Assembly: GCA_037833965.1 (NCBI GenBank)
Contig: AP031358.1
Location: 17,988,001 to 18,052,000 of the forward strand
Direction: 5' to 3'
DNA from: Marchantia polymorpha subsp. ruderalis
Lineage: Eukaryota; Streptophyta; Marchantiopsida; Marchantiales; Marchantiaceae
DNA length: 64,000 bases
The translations under genes were made by a program, and so were the position numbers. The notes beneath the pieces are model-generated. The model had not been told where the DNA came from. It saw nothing but the letters and a program-made list of their open reading frames with translations, and searched no databases. Positions 12,994-25,400 of this stretch are shown here, piece after piece (position 1 is the stretch's first letter; each line of letters starts with the position of its first letter).

Positions 12994-13777
12994 CTCCTAT
13001 GGACTCCACTTTATGTTATACAATACTATATACAATGTATACTTTTGGAGCGTTGTATAATACAATGGTATAAAACCGAAACACGTATAGTCTGGGAGCG
13101 AGACTGTGCCGGGCCCGTGTACTGACAAAAAGAGAACAGGACTTTGCAGGCGAGGCAAGAGAAGGAAGGGAACCACGTCGCGGTGAGAGTGGCGAGGGAA
13201 CCGCGTAAGAGGGCGGACCACGTCATGGTGGGGGAGGGAGTGGCCAGATGTGAAATCCCTGGGAGGTACTGTCGAAGCGAGCACTGCTGTCGTCGCTTTT
13301 TCTCGGCGTATTCCTTTTGGGGCCTGTGCATCGGACCGCACGGGAGCCCAGCAGGCGGTGAGGATGAGTGAGCGAGCAAGCGTGCCGTACAGGATTCCTT
13401 TTGTATTTGGCCTGACGAGGAAGAAGATCCAGGTTCTAACGACCAGTCCCTTACGCGCTGAAAGCAAATCGGATGATTTGGGACTGGTAGAAGATCGTTA
13501 AGACGTGAAGACGAAATTTAATTTTCTGGATTGCGTCTCGCTGCAGAACAGAAGGATTCAGGAGGATTCAGATCTGGATTCGCAGAGGTGATTTGGATTC
13601 GGACCAGCTGAAGGTCGGACGAGGCGAGGAGAGGCTCGGAGGAGGCGAGTGGGGCAGACACTCACTCATTTCATTTGCATCCAGTGATTCTTTCGCGGTT
13701 GTGTCCTGCCGCCTCTTCCTCGGTCGGGGTCTTGTTGTTCTTGAGGTTGTGTCCGGATCCTGAAGAAGGACGAGAAG
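12994..13777 (+). promoter_or_regulatory. NHX upstream region and 5' leader
   Basis: This GC-richer stretch leads directly into the NHX start codon and must contain its promoter and 5' UTR. I cannot fix a TATA box or transcription start. The last 270 bases are purine-rich (GGATTCAGATCTGGATTC and similar), consistent with a leader. Confidence 0.45.
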
Positions 13778-15397
13778 ATGGCCAAGGATTACGTGCATCA
13801 GCTCTTTGCCTATATGATGAAGGCGGGGCTGACCGATGACGCTGATCACTTGCATGTTGTGGCAATATCCTTGTTCGTGACACTCTTATGTGCTTGCATC
13901 GTCTTGGGTCATCTCTTAGAGGAAAATCGGTGGATGAATGAGTCAATTACCGCTCTTATTCTCGGCCTCTGTTCGGGGTTTATTGTTCTGGTCACCAGCA
14001 AAGGGGCGAGCTCGCAAGTTCTGCAGTTCAACGAGGAGCTCTTCTTCATCTACCTTCTACCCCCCATCATCTTCAATGCTGGTTTTCAAGTGAAGAAAAA
14101 GCAGTTTTTTCGAAACTTCGTGGCCATTATGCTGTTTGGAGTGGTGGGAGTTTTCATTTCCTTCGTGATCATATCTGCCGGGTGCAGATACGTCTTCCCG
14201 AAGTTAGGTCTGGGCGGATTACAGATTAGCGACTACTTGGCGATTGGGACAATATTTTCTGCCACGGACTCGGTCTGTGTTTTGCAGGTTCTGAACCAGG
14301 ATTCCACTCCTCTACTGTACAGTCTGGTTTTTGGTGAAGGGGTCGTGAATGATGCGACGTCGGTTGTGTTGTTTCGGGCCGTTCAGAAATTCAACTTCGA
14401 TGATTTTACAGGCCTGGAGGCGTTGCTCATTATGGGCAACTTCATCTACCTGTTTCTGACCAGTACTCTTCTAGGAGTCATGACAGGACTTCTGAGTGCG
14501 TATATAATAAAGACCCTGTACTTTGGACGGCACTCTACCGATCGGGAAATTGCGATCATGGCTCTCATGGCATATCTTTCATACATACTGGCGGAGCTCT
14601 TCCAATTGAGCGGGATCCTCACTGTTTTCTTCTGCGGCATTGTAATGTCACATTACACATGGCACAACGTGACGGACAGATCAAGGGTCACAACCAAGCA
14701 CGCTTTTGCTTCGATGTCGTTCATAGCAGAGACCTTCATTTTTTTGTACGTCGGGATGGACGCCTTAGATATGGATAAGTGGAAAACAACCACGACCAGC
14801 GGGCCAGAGTCCCTGGGTGTTTTCGCGACTTTGCTGGTGCTGGTGCTGGTTGGCCGAGCTGCATTCGTGTTCCCTCTGTCTGCTCTATCAAATTACATCC
14901 ACAAAAGTCCTACTACGAACATCAGCATCCGACAGCAGGTCATCATCTGGTGGGCTGGTTTGATGCGAGGAGCGGTATCCATTGCTCTGGCTTTTAATCA
15001 GTTCACTGTTTCTGGTGATACCAAGAACCCCGATCATGCCACTGCGATTACGAGCACCATTGGTGTTGTGCTATTCAGTACAGTTGTGTTTGGAATGATG
15101 ACCAAGCCCTTGATCGAATGGCTCATCCCCCATCGCGCCCACGATGGGAGCGACACTTCAGAGCCTACGTCCCCGAAGGACTCTGATTTGCATACACCAC
15201 TGCTCCAGGACAGGGATCCGGGTTACGAAGGAGTTCATTTCACAGTTCCAAGGAGGAGTTCCTTCAGTATGCTTTTGAGAGCTCCAACCTCCACCATCCA
15301 CAATCTCTGGCGTAAGTTTGACAACTCATATATGCGTCCCGTCTTTGGAGGAAGAGGTGTTACACACGCAGAGCCGAACGATGGTATTATTATCTAA
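13778..15397 (+). CDS. NHX: Vacuolar-type Na+(K+)/H+ exchanger, NHX family, intronless
   Basis: A 539-aa cation/proton antiporter of the CPA1 family, almost exactly the length of Arabidopsis NHX1. It should exchange cytosolic Na+ or K+ for vacuolar H+. Visible marks: about ten or more hydrophobic segments; the amiloride-site motif LFFIYLLPPI at 88-97; the FSATDS core with Asp164; FGEGVVNDATSVVLF at 185-199 with the Asn191-Asp192 pair; a GLMRGAVSIALA arginine-bearing helix near residue 400; and a hydrophilic tail from about 454 ending in the conserved WRKFDNSYMRPVFGGRG (511-527). These place it in the vacuolar NHX1-4 group, not the endosomal NHX5/6 or SOS1 groups. Odd points: Arg200 where many homologues have Asn, and no introns, whereas seed-plant vacuolar NHX genes have many. 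The frame is intact, so it is probably functional. The start is the first ATG of a frame whose N-terminus has the usual length. Confidence 0.95.
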   Translation: MAKDYVHQLFAYMMKAGLTDDADHLHVVAISLFVTLLCACIVLGHLLEENRWMNESITALILGLCSGFIVLVTSKGASSQVLQFNEELFFIYLLPPIIFNAGFQVKKKQFFRNFVAIMLFGVVGVFISFVIISAGCRYVFPKLGLGGLQISDYLAIGTIFSATDSVCVLQVLNQDSTPLLYSLVFGEGVVNDATSVVLFRAVQKFNFDDFTGLEALLIMGNFIYLFLTSTLLGVMTGLLSAYIIKTLYFGRHSTDREIAIMALMAYLSYILAELFQLSGILTVFFCGIVMSHYTWHNVTDRSRVTTKHAFASMSFIAETFIFLYVGMDALDMDKWKTTTTSGPESLGVFATLLVLVLVGRAAFVFPLSALSNYIHKSPTTNISIRQQVIIWWAGLMRGAVSIALAFNQFTVSGDTKNPDHATAITSTIGVVLFSTVVFGMMTKPLIEWLIPHRAHDGSDTSEPTSPKDSDLHTPLLQDRDPGYEGVHFTVPRRSSFSMLLRAPTSTIHNLWRKFDNSYMRPVFGGRGVTHAEPNDGIII

Positions 15398-15855
15398 TAC
15401 TATATCAGTCGTCGTGAATTTGAGTCTGACCTGACCTCCAGTGTCTGAAGGGCATCCGCCTTGGACATGAGATCCCCTGTCATAGGTTCTCAATAAGTGC
15501 CAGTACTGAGCACGTGTATTTAGGGTCAGTTTCCATGGAAGATCAAGGTATCAAAGCGCACCTAGTGTAACAGTGAGGTCGACCTGTGCGAGTTTGACAC
15601 TGAACCATTGTCCTGCGAGGATGTGTCGGTCATCCGAGGAGGAGAGTGAGTTTTACTCGGATTCCGGCTGAACTCCATGCCTGCAGCTTACACTGCCGTA
15701 TAGATTGTGAGAAGGTTATGCAGCATTCTGCTCAACTTCAGAAGCCACCAAGTTTCTCAGTTCAGTTACGTCATCTCGTTCATGTGTTGAGTTGGCCCTT
15801 TACTGCGTCCGAGTTCGCTCTGTAGATATGAGAGGCCATAGTCTCTACTCCAGTC
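15398..15855 (+). other. NHX downstream region
   Basis: Mixed-composition sequence after the NHX stop that would hold its 3' UTR. No clear AATAAA signal or second gene is visible. Confidence 0.45.
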
Positions 15856-16110
15856 GTTACAAAACTGTTACATCCAGAAGTAAAGGTTACAAAATCGGAG
15901 ATCAGAAGGTCGGTGGGCCGATCAAATTGCGAGCCACCATTTGTGTAATTTTTCGATGTGGAGACATTGGCGTCGTTGAATCTGTATATCCAGCGCGGAG
16001 ACGGGAGACTATGTTCTGGGCAAGGGCATAAGGAATCTTCGAAGAAGCTTCATTCAGCTCAGACACCATGCAAGCGAATCGCAACTTTGTGGATGTAACA
16101 GTTTTGTAAC
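15856..16110. mobile_element. MITE-like element with 20-21 bp perfect terminal inverted repeats
   Basis: The sequence GTTACAAAACTGTTACATCC at 15856-15875 is matched exactly in reverse complement at 16091-16110, and one further base pairs inward. The 255-bp unit between the ends has no coding capacity; a further GTTACAAAA copy lies inside near 15885. No convincing target duplication is visible at the flanks. It sits just downstream of NHX and may be transcribed within its 3' end. Confidence 0.6.
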
Positions 16111-18350
16111 CTCTGAAGTGCTCAGGATGTTCAACACGCCAACTACCGGCGCGTCGACTCTATGAGGCTCTATGGGCGCTGAAGGTCCAAAATCTTGACT
16201 TTCCTGAGGCCCCGTTAGCGCTTGCGGCGCATGTAGCTGCGTTTGGCGTTCCGGAATTCTCTATGTCTACCAGAGTGCTTTGATCTGTAGAATTCCGAGT
16301 TTTCGTACAAGTAAGCTCCTACGGGGCTTATTTCCGGTGCTTCAAGTAGTCGAAGCTCGTCCTGTTCTCGAGTGGAAGAGCTTCTGTCCGACAACCCCCT
16401 TCAGTGCCAGAGTATGAGCTCCTTAGTCTTGCATCCTTAGTCAAGCCCATTGGCGCTCACTTCTTCATTCCTCCTAGTGTCAACACTTACAAATTCTTTA
16501 GGCCTGTTGAGTGTGGTTTTAGAGCTGAGTCTATCAAGCCCTAGCGCTTGTTTTTTGAGTGATCCCAGTTGATGATGAAGCCCGTTTGGTGCTAAACTTG
16601 CAGTGATGTAGATTAGGTCATCTCCTGCAACGTGATGAAGCTCTTTTGGGTGCTAGGATTGAGTTTTAGCCTATAGAAAGAGTCTGTGGATAATTCCGAA
16701 GTTCCAATTTGACCAAATCGCATTTTTCCCGCAGTCTTCGTATTGAACGGATTGAACAATTTTGATTGAGTATGATTGAGAGTGAGCATGTTTTGAATGC
16801 ATTGCCATCTGATCCCAGGACCGCCAGATGTGACACCTTGTTCAGTGATCTCTGACTTCCATTCATTAGACAGGGACGCTCGTTTACTTTTATCGTCTGG
16901 AAGAGCGCAGCCATCTCGGGCCCCTGAGACGATTTCGCTGATTGTTTGAGTCGAATGTAGAAGCGCTTTCCTGCTCGGGAGAGCAGTTTCGGACTTGTTG
17001 ACAATCATTCCGTAATTGAGAAGAACGGTTGTTTTCAAGCGGCTTGAATCTACTTTTCAACTGTGTCTTACTGGCTTTGTGCTCTCGCTTTCAGCCTGTC
17101 TTCCCGTTCTTTTTCACGTCGTTACTTCGTGCGGAAGTTATCTGTTCCTTGGAATGTAGACCAGTAGGACTAGCGTCCCACAAGTGATCTACGTAGACAA
17201 GAAGAACGGACAAGACGTGATCGATGCAATTCTTTTGGGTATTTTTCGGGAAAAATCTGTTGTGACCGGGTAGCTTCTTTAAGAAAAGGTTATTCGATAT
17301 GTTGTTCGTTCTCCATGATCGATGAATACCTACGCTCAAAACTACTCACATTAAAGTGCCTCGAATTTCATTTGAATTCCTTGATCATGTTCTGTATCGG
17401 GAGCGTGATAATCGATGTCTAGGCCGATATTGTGTATTAGTAGACATTCTGCGTAATCGTGGCACTCCTGCCAGTATTAGCTGTAGCTTTAAGTTCAGTA
17501 TGGGCTGACGCCACGCGGCTTATGGTTTCCGGTAATTCACTCTGTTGTTCATGCGACAGAACCTGTTCCTGCTTGTGTGCGTTTCTATGATGAACGAGCT
17601 TGTGTTTCAAAACACTGAATATTACGCGGGAGAGCAGTCCGCACTGACTAGTTTTTGTCACCTGAGGATTAACACGAGGAGAGAAAATTTGGAACAAATC
17701 ATCACTTTAAATGGTGGGTCGCATCACGTCAAACTTCGCTACCCCTTCACGATTAAGATCGTACGGTACATTTGCTCCTCCCCACAGAGCCGATTGCATC
17801 AATTGCCGTGACGGCAACCTCCGTATGAAATTGTAAAATTCAGAACACAACAAGTGCCACACTTTTCTTCACTTCCTCTGAAAGCTTCAACTGCAGACAT
17901 GGAGTGTCGAGAAGGTATTTCCGCTTAAAACGGACCAACTTGTTCTTCTGAGAGAAAAGAGGCACTTACTGTACTTGAAAGAAATTTTCAATCAAAATTT
18001 TCAATAGCTGAAATCGAACAGCACGAACATGCTTATCGGATTGTACATGTGTAAGGCGTTAACACAAGATAGGGAAGTCACCAGCTCTGAGAAGGCCGGC
18101 TTCCAATTACATGGGGCAAACTTGAGCTATTTTTATCATTCACCTACGAGCTCTTTCCGTGAAAGATGTCCTCCAAAGCCAAAGGATTGGGAAAATCACA
18201 AATATGTTCCTGCTCCACTCGCTTAGAAGCCATCCAAATATGGTACCCACCCACTCTATTATCGTGGCCACACCATCGTGAGATTGCATTCTAGACCACC
18301 AACAAGCAGTCTGCTAATTCGCTCGTAAATTACATTGTGAATGAATATTT
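16111..18350. other. Gene-free stretch between NHX and eIF3b
   Basis: Mixed composition. Overlapping minus-strand frames at 16613-17038 and 17437-17697 lack recognisable domains and are probably chance. No RNA gene was seen. Confidence 0.5.
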
Positions 18351-19064
18351 TCGTGGGTTATATAACTGTAGGACATTCAGAGTAGACGGAAATAATTAAT
18401 CTGGTCCCTCTCATTTGCCCTTCTGCAGGCAATATTTGTGACCATATCACCAGACAACCGGCCACTGTCACATTGTCGTGGACATTGGCCGGTGGCAAGG
18501 GTCCGGCACCCGGTTTGCACGCAACGTGGCGCCGAGGTCGCGGGGCGATTGCCGGTCGAGTTACCGGCTGCTGAAGGCTTGACTCTAGGTCGCAGTTGGT
18601 TACTTCGAGAAGCCCTGGAAGAGTAAGTCGGGATGGCTTGCTCCAGATTAGGGTTTCGGAAATACGTGGTCGCATCGCTACTAGTCACTGTCCACTCCAT
18701 CGCTCGTTCTTTTTCTCCTCTGCTGCACAGCTGCGGATTTCGGATATCTCGTTCTGAGCATTGTCACTGTCGGGTTTGTAATTCTCACCCACCCTCGCGA
18801 ATCCAGTGTGTGTCGAGATCCGGGCTTAGCGTTGACAGTCTTTGGAACAGGTGTTCGCTCGCTGCGGAAGCTGGGATCGAGAGTTTGAAGCTTTGTTGAG
18901 GCACATTCGAACATTTCATGGATTCTTGCTGCACATTGAGAACCGATAGATTGAGCGCTTTGGACAAATTAGTGTTCGCTTCTGGCGGTGAATCGAAGCA
19001 GAATCCGTCTTGGTAAACTGCAGAGGCCTGGGCTGTTGGTCAGCAGGGAGTGGAACCTGCAATC
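18351..19064 (+). promoter_or_regulatory. eIF3b promoter and 5' leader region
   Basis: GC content rises here, and the stretch ends at the eIF3b start codon. It includes an imperfect inverted repeat around 18460-18495 (ACCGGCCACTG against CATTGGCCGGT). The transcription start cannot be set from the sequence. An in-frame GTG lies 15 bases before the ATG but is not needed. Confidence 0.4.
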
Positions 19065-22000
19065 ATGGCGGACATAGATGTCGAGGAGATGCCTATGGCG
19101 CCCCACATGTTGGCACCAGACATGGTGGTGGAGCCCCGGGTGCAGGTAAATATCGATTGGTCACAGGTAGATTTGGACTCCATTGAGCTCCCGGAAGGAG
19201 AAAATTTTGGAATTTTAAGCGACGACGACCAGGAAGAAGAGGAGATTTTGGAGACGAACACGGGGTTCGGCAATGTTATCGTGGTTGACAATCTACCAGT
19301 GGTCGCACCAGAGAAACATGAGAAACTTGAAAACGTCATTCGGAAAATCTTTGGCCAGATCGGAGTCATAAGGGAAAGAGGTCTGTGGATGCCCAGGGAA
19401 GATGGAGATGGAAAAACCAAAGGTTACGCCTTCATCGAATACACCACTCCCCAGGTAAAGATCCAAAAACATGTGTATTAAGCTTTGCTACATCTGTCCG
19501 AGCCGTTTCTTTCTTGAGATCCTTCGCTAGACATTGGCCGGCCGGTCATATGGGCTCTATCTTTCTGTCTTGCTACGCTGATCTAGGTGCATTTTGGTCA
19601 TCGAAATGCAGGAGGCTCAAACTGCTATAGAGCAGACGAACGGGTATAAACTTGACAAGGCCCATGTCTTCGCAGTCAACATGTTCGATGACTTCGAGAA
19701 GTACATGAAAGTGCCTGACGAATGGGTGCCTTTGGAAATCAAGCCGTACACACCAGCCGAAAATATGCTCGCCTGGCTCACGGACGATCGCGGTCGTGAT
19801 CAATTTGTTATTCGTTTTGGATCTGACACCGAAGTTTTCTGGAATGATGCACGACAAGGGAAACCGGACCCCGTCTATCATCGTTCATTCTGGACGGAAA
19901 GTTTCGTTCAGTGGTCCCCTCTTGGTACCTATTTGGCGACCATTCATAGACAGGGAGCTGCTGTGTGGGGAGGAGCTCAAACTTTCAACCGTCTCACCCG
20001 TTACATTCACCCCCAGGTAGGAAATTCGACTACTGCCTTCCTTTTGTATGCATCGAATTGCAAGCCATTAGTCTATCTTCCTTTTTATGCATGGGAACTT
20101 GGTTACTTAGGTCAAGACCTTTGTGATTAAGGAACCTACGTCATTTCTGTACTGATTGAACTGATATTGAATTGTATTGTCTGTCAGGTGAAATTGATAG
20201 ACTTCTCTCCTGGTGAGAAATACATGGTCACTTACAGTAGCCATGAACCAAGCAATCCTCGGGATACACAGGTATGTCGCTCAATGGAATTTCCAAATAT
20301 TATGTTAAGTCCGCAGGCTCCTTGTACCATCCTGGGATCTACGATTAAGTATGAATATGGCTGCAGTGGCACTTCTGAAAGCATGCGAGGACCTATCTGC
20401 TGTAGAGTGCTCACCGACTATGTCGGTTGCAATTAATGTGCAGAGAGTTGCCCTGAACATCTTTGATGTCCGAAGCGGAAAAGTGCTGAGAGACTTCAAG
20501 GGAAGCGCGGACGACTTTGCCACTGGTGGAACTGGTGGTGTTGCTGGCGTTTCATGGCCAGTATTCAGGCAAGTTTCATTTGCATCATCTAAGCCGAAGT
20601 CTTCTGTGGCCCCTGCATAGGAGCCTCGCTTCTCAGGCAGAGACGTCTGCTGCAGATCTTGATGTTTTGACCTGTATTGTTGTTCATAATTGAATGCATT
20701 GGGATTCCTGGCTAATTGCATTTCGTCACTGCAGATGGGCTGGAGGCCGTGAGGATAAATATTTCGCCAGAATTGGCAAGAATGTCATCAGTGTTTATGA
20801 GACCGAAACCATGAGCTTACTCGATAGGAAGTCCTTGAAAGTGGATAACGTAATGGAGTTCATGTGGTCTCCCACTGATCCTTTGCTCTCCCTCTTCGTT
20901 CCCGAGGGTGGTGGTGGAAACCAGCCTGCCAGGGTAAGTCCTGTGGTTCAGTTATGACTGATAGTCTTTTTTAATTGCTTCCTGGTCCACGAACTTGTTT
21001 CGTGGATGTTACATCACTTATTCTAACAGGGATACAAATATTGATGCTTGTGAACGGAAAAAACTGTCGTCTTATGTTTGTTCAAGTCCTTCACGAATTG
21101 AGCAGGTTGTGTACGGAGTGGATATTTTACACTGATTTCCCGGGTACTTTTAACGCTTGTTACCGCGTCCGCTGCAACAGGTCAGTTTGATCTCAATTCC
21201 AAGCCGAGAGGAGCTCAGGCAGAAAAACCTCTTCAGCGTCAGTGATTGTAAGATGTACTGGCAAAGCAATGGTGATTACCTTGCAGTCAAGGTGGACAGG
21301 TACACGAAAACAAAGAAGAGCACTTACACTGGTTTCGAGCTTTTCCGCGTGAAGGAGAGGGACATTCCTATTGAGGTCCTTGAACTTGAAAACAAGAACG
21401 ACAAGATCGTTGCTTTCGCATGGGAACCCAAGGGTCACAGGTTTGCCATCATCCACGGAGACGGCCCCCGACCTGATATCAGCATTTACTCCATGAGGAG
21501 CCCCAACAATGTCGGCAGAGTGACCAAGCTCACCACCCTCAAGGCTAAGCAGGCGAATGCTCTGTACTGGTCTCCCATGGGCAAGTACATTGTACTTGCT
21601 GGCCTCAAGGCTTACAACGGACAGCTGGAATTTTACAACGTTGACGAGTTGGAGACGATGGCCAGCGGTGAACATTTCATGGCCACTGATGTTGACTGGG
21701 ATCCCACTGGAAGGTGAGTTTATTTGAATGCAAAGGGCTTCATCCGTCCACCTTTCCTAGTTAAGTAGCGATGAATATGTTTCTGATATGCGTTTCCACC
21801 TCGACAGGTTTGTCGCCACATCCGTGACGTCTGTTCACCAGATGGAGAACGGTTTCAACATCTGGTCATTCAATGGAAAGCTCCTATACCGTCTACCACG
21901 AGACCGGTTCTTCCAGGTGAGAGCCCGACGATGGACCCCATTGTTTCTCATGCCTGATATATCTTTTGGTGGAACTGGACCGGTTACATTGGTTTCTTTC

Positions 22001-22474
22001 TGGTACAAGGAAGCGATGTTAGCAATGTTGCTCTTTTCTGCAACTTTTATACCTTACGCCTTGATGAGCTGACAATGAGTAGGTTTGCATCAAGTATACT
22101 GAGTCTTCTGACTTTTTGCCTTACAGTTCTTGTGGCGTCCGAGACCCCCGTCATTGCTCTCTGCCGAGGAAGAGGCCGAAATTGCCAAGAATCTGCGGAA
22201 GTACAGCAAGAAGTACGAGGTTGAGGATGCTGAACAGTCGAACATCAACACAGCCCAGGACTTGGAGCACAGGAGGAAACTGATGGACGACTGGAAGAGC
22301 TGGGTTTCCCGCTGGAAGCAAATGTATGAGGAAGAGAAGCCTTATCGCGAGGATTTGAGGGATGGGGAACCAAGTGACGACGATGAAGATTTGGAGACAG
22401 AAGAAGTAGAGGTAGAGGAGATTATGAAGTGCGAGGAAGAGGTTATCTCTTACGGATTCGAACAGGTCGATTAG
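19065..22474 (+). CDS. EIF3B: Translation initiation factor eIF3 subunit b, eight coding exons
   Basis: Coding exons: 19065-19454, 19612-20016, 20188-20271, 20444-20568, 20735-20933, 21181-21713, 21808-21916 and 22127-22474. They join in phase to 730 aa, close to the 712 aa of Arabidopsis eIF3b. eIF3b is the scaffold of the eIF3 complex on the 40S subunit. The protein has an acidic N-terminus, an RRM starting at about residue 70 (NVIVVDNLPVV), then the long beta-propeller with blocks such as TDVDWDPTGR and NLFSVSDCKMYWQ, and a basic/acidic C-terminal helix region after FFLWRPRPPS that contacts other eIF3 subunits. All introns are GT-AG except intron 4, which begins GCAAGT (20569) and is a GC-AG intron. 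ATG 19065 has A at -3 and G at +4. Exon joins reproduce family sequence without gaps. Confidence 0.96.
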
Positions 22475-25400
22475 ACGGGAAGTAAAGCTTGGTGGCAGCC
22501 CTTGGTCTTCACTATGTAGCTCGTTGGGTCCAGTTTGAACCTTTGAAAATCACTCGTTTTTTCGTTTGAGGAAATTCTGAAAGCTTTTCAAGAGAAAAGC
22601 TGGGCCAGAAGAGTATTGAACGCCTACCCCAGGAACGCCGGGGACATCTGGCATTTTTGACCTATGATTTTGTGATCATGGTGTAGATTGATGAAATGCC
22701 CCGCCTCCATTCAGATGTATAGTAATGTGTTTCTCAAGTTTCGAGATTCTTCCCGACAGTGATTTTCCGGGCTCTTTCAATGCAGCGTTCTAAATGTTGG
22801 CCTGCCTTCATTCAACCGTTGGTAAGTTTTGAACGGGATGGAGTTACCTACCACTGTGCAAGGGTTGGAAACTGTGCTTTCTAGTGGTAAACTGTGAACG
22901 GGATGAAGTCATCTTATACTCTTCGAGGGTTGGAAATTGGTGCTCTCTTGCGGCAATCTACTTCGCTTGGTGTCGATAGTGAAGTCAGGAATATTGGGTG
23001 GAACGAAGTGAATATTGATTTGCCTGCTCTGTGTGTGCTGTGCATGAGCAAAATATCTCACCGTGTTAATACATGCCAGACGACATGATCGAAGCCCTAG
23101 AAGAAAAATGATCGTATTTTAGTCCTTGCAAAGCTTTCTCACAACGATTCAAAAGTTTGTCACACATTGTATTCTATTTAGATAAAAGTAAACTCATAAT
23201 AATGTTATAGAATTTAGTCTTCTTATAAGTGAATCATAACGAATAATCTCTAGGAACTCTACAGGTCTCACTTTCAGAATAGCACTACCACTTTGTCACG
23301 TTGATACTGACAGCAGGAGATACGTATCTTACATAGCAAATTCACAACCTCCGGTATGTGTAGGTGTTATCTGGAAAGGGTGAACGTTCTGATCTGATGA
23401 AGTTCTCTGTGGAAGTCACTACATTATGTACATTTCTCGGAAATACCAGCAACTGAAGCTATACAATTTACTGGAAAATATTACTTCGAACGTATTAGAA
23501 ACTGAAATGGTGCATTTCACTGGAAAGTTGAAATCATTATGAGGTCGAGTAAGTATCTTCGTTAGAAGCCGAAAACTTCTCAGGAAAATTTACAACTACA
23601 TGATATTATAGGTGAACAATCTTAGTAAGCCTCCACGTTTTGCTGAAAATAAAAAATATGTAAATTTTTCACAATTCTGGTATGATTGATATCTTTAGAA
23701 ATGAAATTGTTGACTTAACGAATCGTGAAAAAATTTGAAAGATACACAAAAAAATATTTCGATTAAGTCAACTTTGGATTCGTAGAATGTGCAAAACATA
23801 GTATAAGATTCAAAAGATCGAAAATTTATTTTTTCTGAATTGATTAGTTGCATATGATGTCAACGTGAATATAAACTCAGAATTTCGCCGGGAAGTATAT
23901 ATAACTAAAATTTGTGAATGTTTTCACTTTCGATCATTTATCTCATGTACCTGTAATAAATTCTCATAGATTATACGAGAGATAAAATAAGAAAATATGT
24001 CAAGATTCTTACGATTTTTTTTTCAATTGATTGTTCAAACTATTTCATTTTACGTGATTGTACAGCTGAGTTTAATTTCGTTACCTACTTCGTTTTTGAA
24101 GGTATCTTTGTTTCTTGTAGATGCAGTATTTTTTCCAGTTGAAGAAAATTGTTTACTTAAATAATATACAAATCGCTTTTGCAACAATGAGCCTGAAGAT
24201 GACTGTGGAGCTTTATTGGTTGTCTTTCGCAACTCAAACTTTTTATGACAACTGAAGAATAAAGCATAGTATTATCCATGTAAAGTCGTAGAAAGAAAAC
24301 ATATAATTCTGAAGCTAGATAATTTTCTTTTAACATAACATAGGTTTGTAGAAATATGATAGATATTGATTTTGCACAAATAATTTGTTTGAATCATCAA
24401 ATACACATACCTCTTGAAATATTGTAAAATCGTTATTACAGCATACGAGATAGAATATGATATAAATGTATACTACTTCTAGTCTCGTCATGGTGAACAT
24501 CACCAGTCTAATGACTGCATGGACTGTTGTCTAGTGCAATTCAAATGACAACGAATTGTGGATCTTTGCTACAAGTAACTTAATGATTCATTTGAATCTT
24601 CGTTCGTCACATGTATGAGTCATGAAGATTTTGACGTGAAAATCCACGAAAAGCAAAAGATTATGGTAGTAAAAATAACTGATAAAAGCAAGAATTTTTT
24701 TGAGCTTGTTCAAATCAATATTCACAAGTTCATTTTTGCCTCAACAAGAACTTAAACAAATCTTGGTATTACAACAAATGATCATATTCAAAAAAGAAGA
24801 AGAAGATTGCTAAGTTTATCGAGCAACGAATTTGAATCATGATTCCTAGTGGACTACTTCAAACATCGCTATTATTTCTAATTCATTCATAAACAAATAA
24901 ACAAAGTTACTTATAGTTATACATATAACAAAATGACCCTCTATTCAGAATTCTCACATGCTTTTCAACAATTTGTACAGTAAATATACAATAATCGGAG
25001 AGATAACACAGAAACTGAGAGTATTCATGTAACCAAAAACATTTGATTCTCACCTTTTTCACCGGAATCATAGAATGTTATCACAACAAGTCTTCGTGCC
25101 AAAGATCATGTCACACACTCACATATTCTTAGTTAAATGATGTCTTCAAAGTATCCATGCCTTTATGAACAAGGACTTAAAAATACTGATAGCAATGCAT
25201 CTTAAGAATGAATCAAGCAAAGTAGATTGGAAATTCATTTAGCATTTTTAGAGTAGATTATAACAAACACCATCCGTGAATACATCAATAGAGAGGTTGT
25301 GAGATGTGATAAAAACATCTTCACCAACCGTCTGGATAAAGATCCGATATCTATGATTATAACCTCGATTTAAAAAAATATCTGGATTCTTATTGCGGGT

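Noticed and set aside
16613..17038. 141-codon minus-strand frame
   Set aside because: A second long frame overlaps it in another phase, and neither shows a recognisable domain or coding-like conservation.
19050..19064. In-frame GTG upstream of the eIF3b ATG as a start
   Set aside because: The ATG at 19065 has a strong context (A at -3, G at +4) and eukaryotic non-AUG starts need more evidence.
20569..20620. Intron 4 of eIF3b read through as coding
   Set aside because: Read-through gives a non-conserved peptide and an early stop, while splicing at the GC donor restores exact family sequence.
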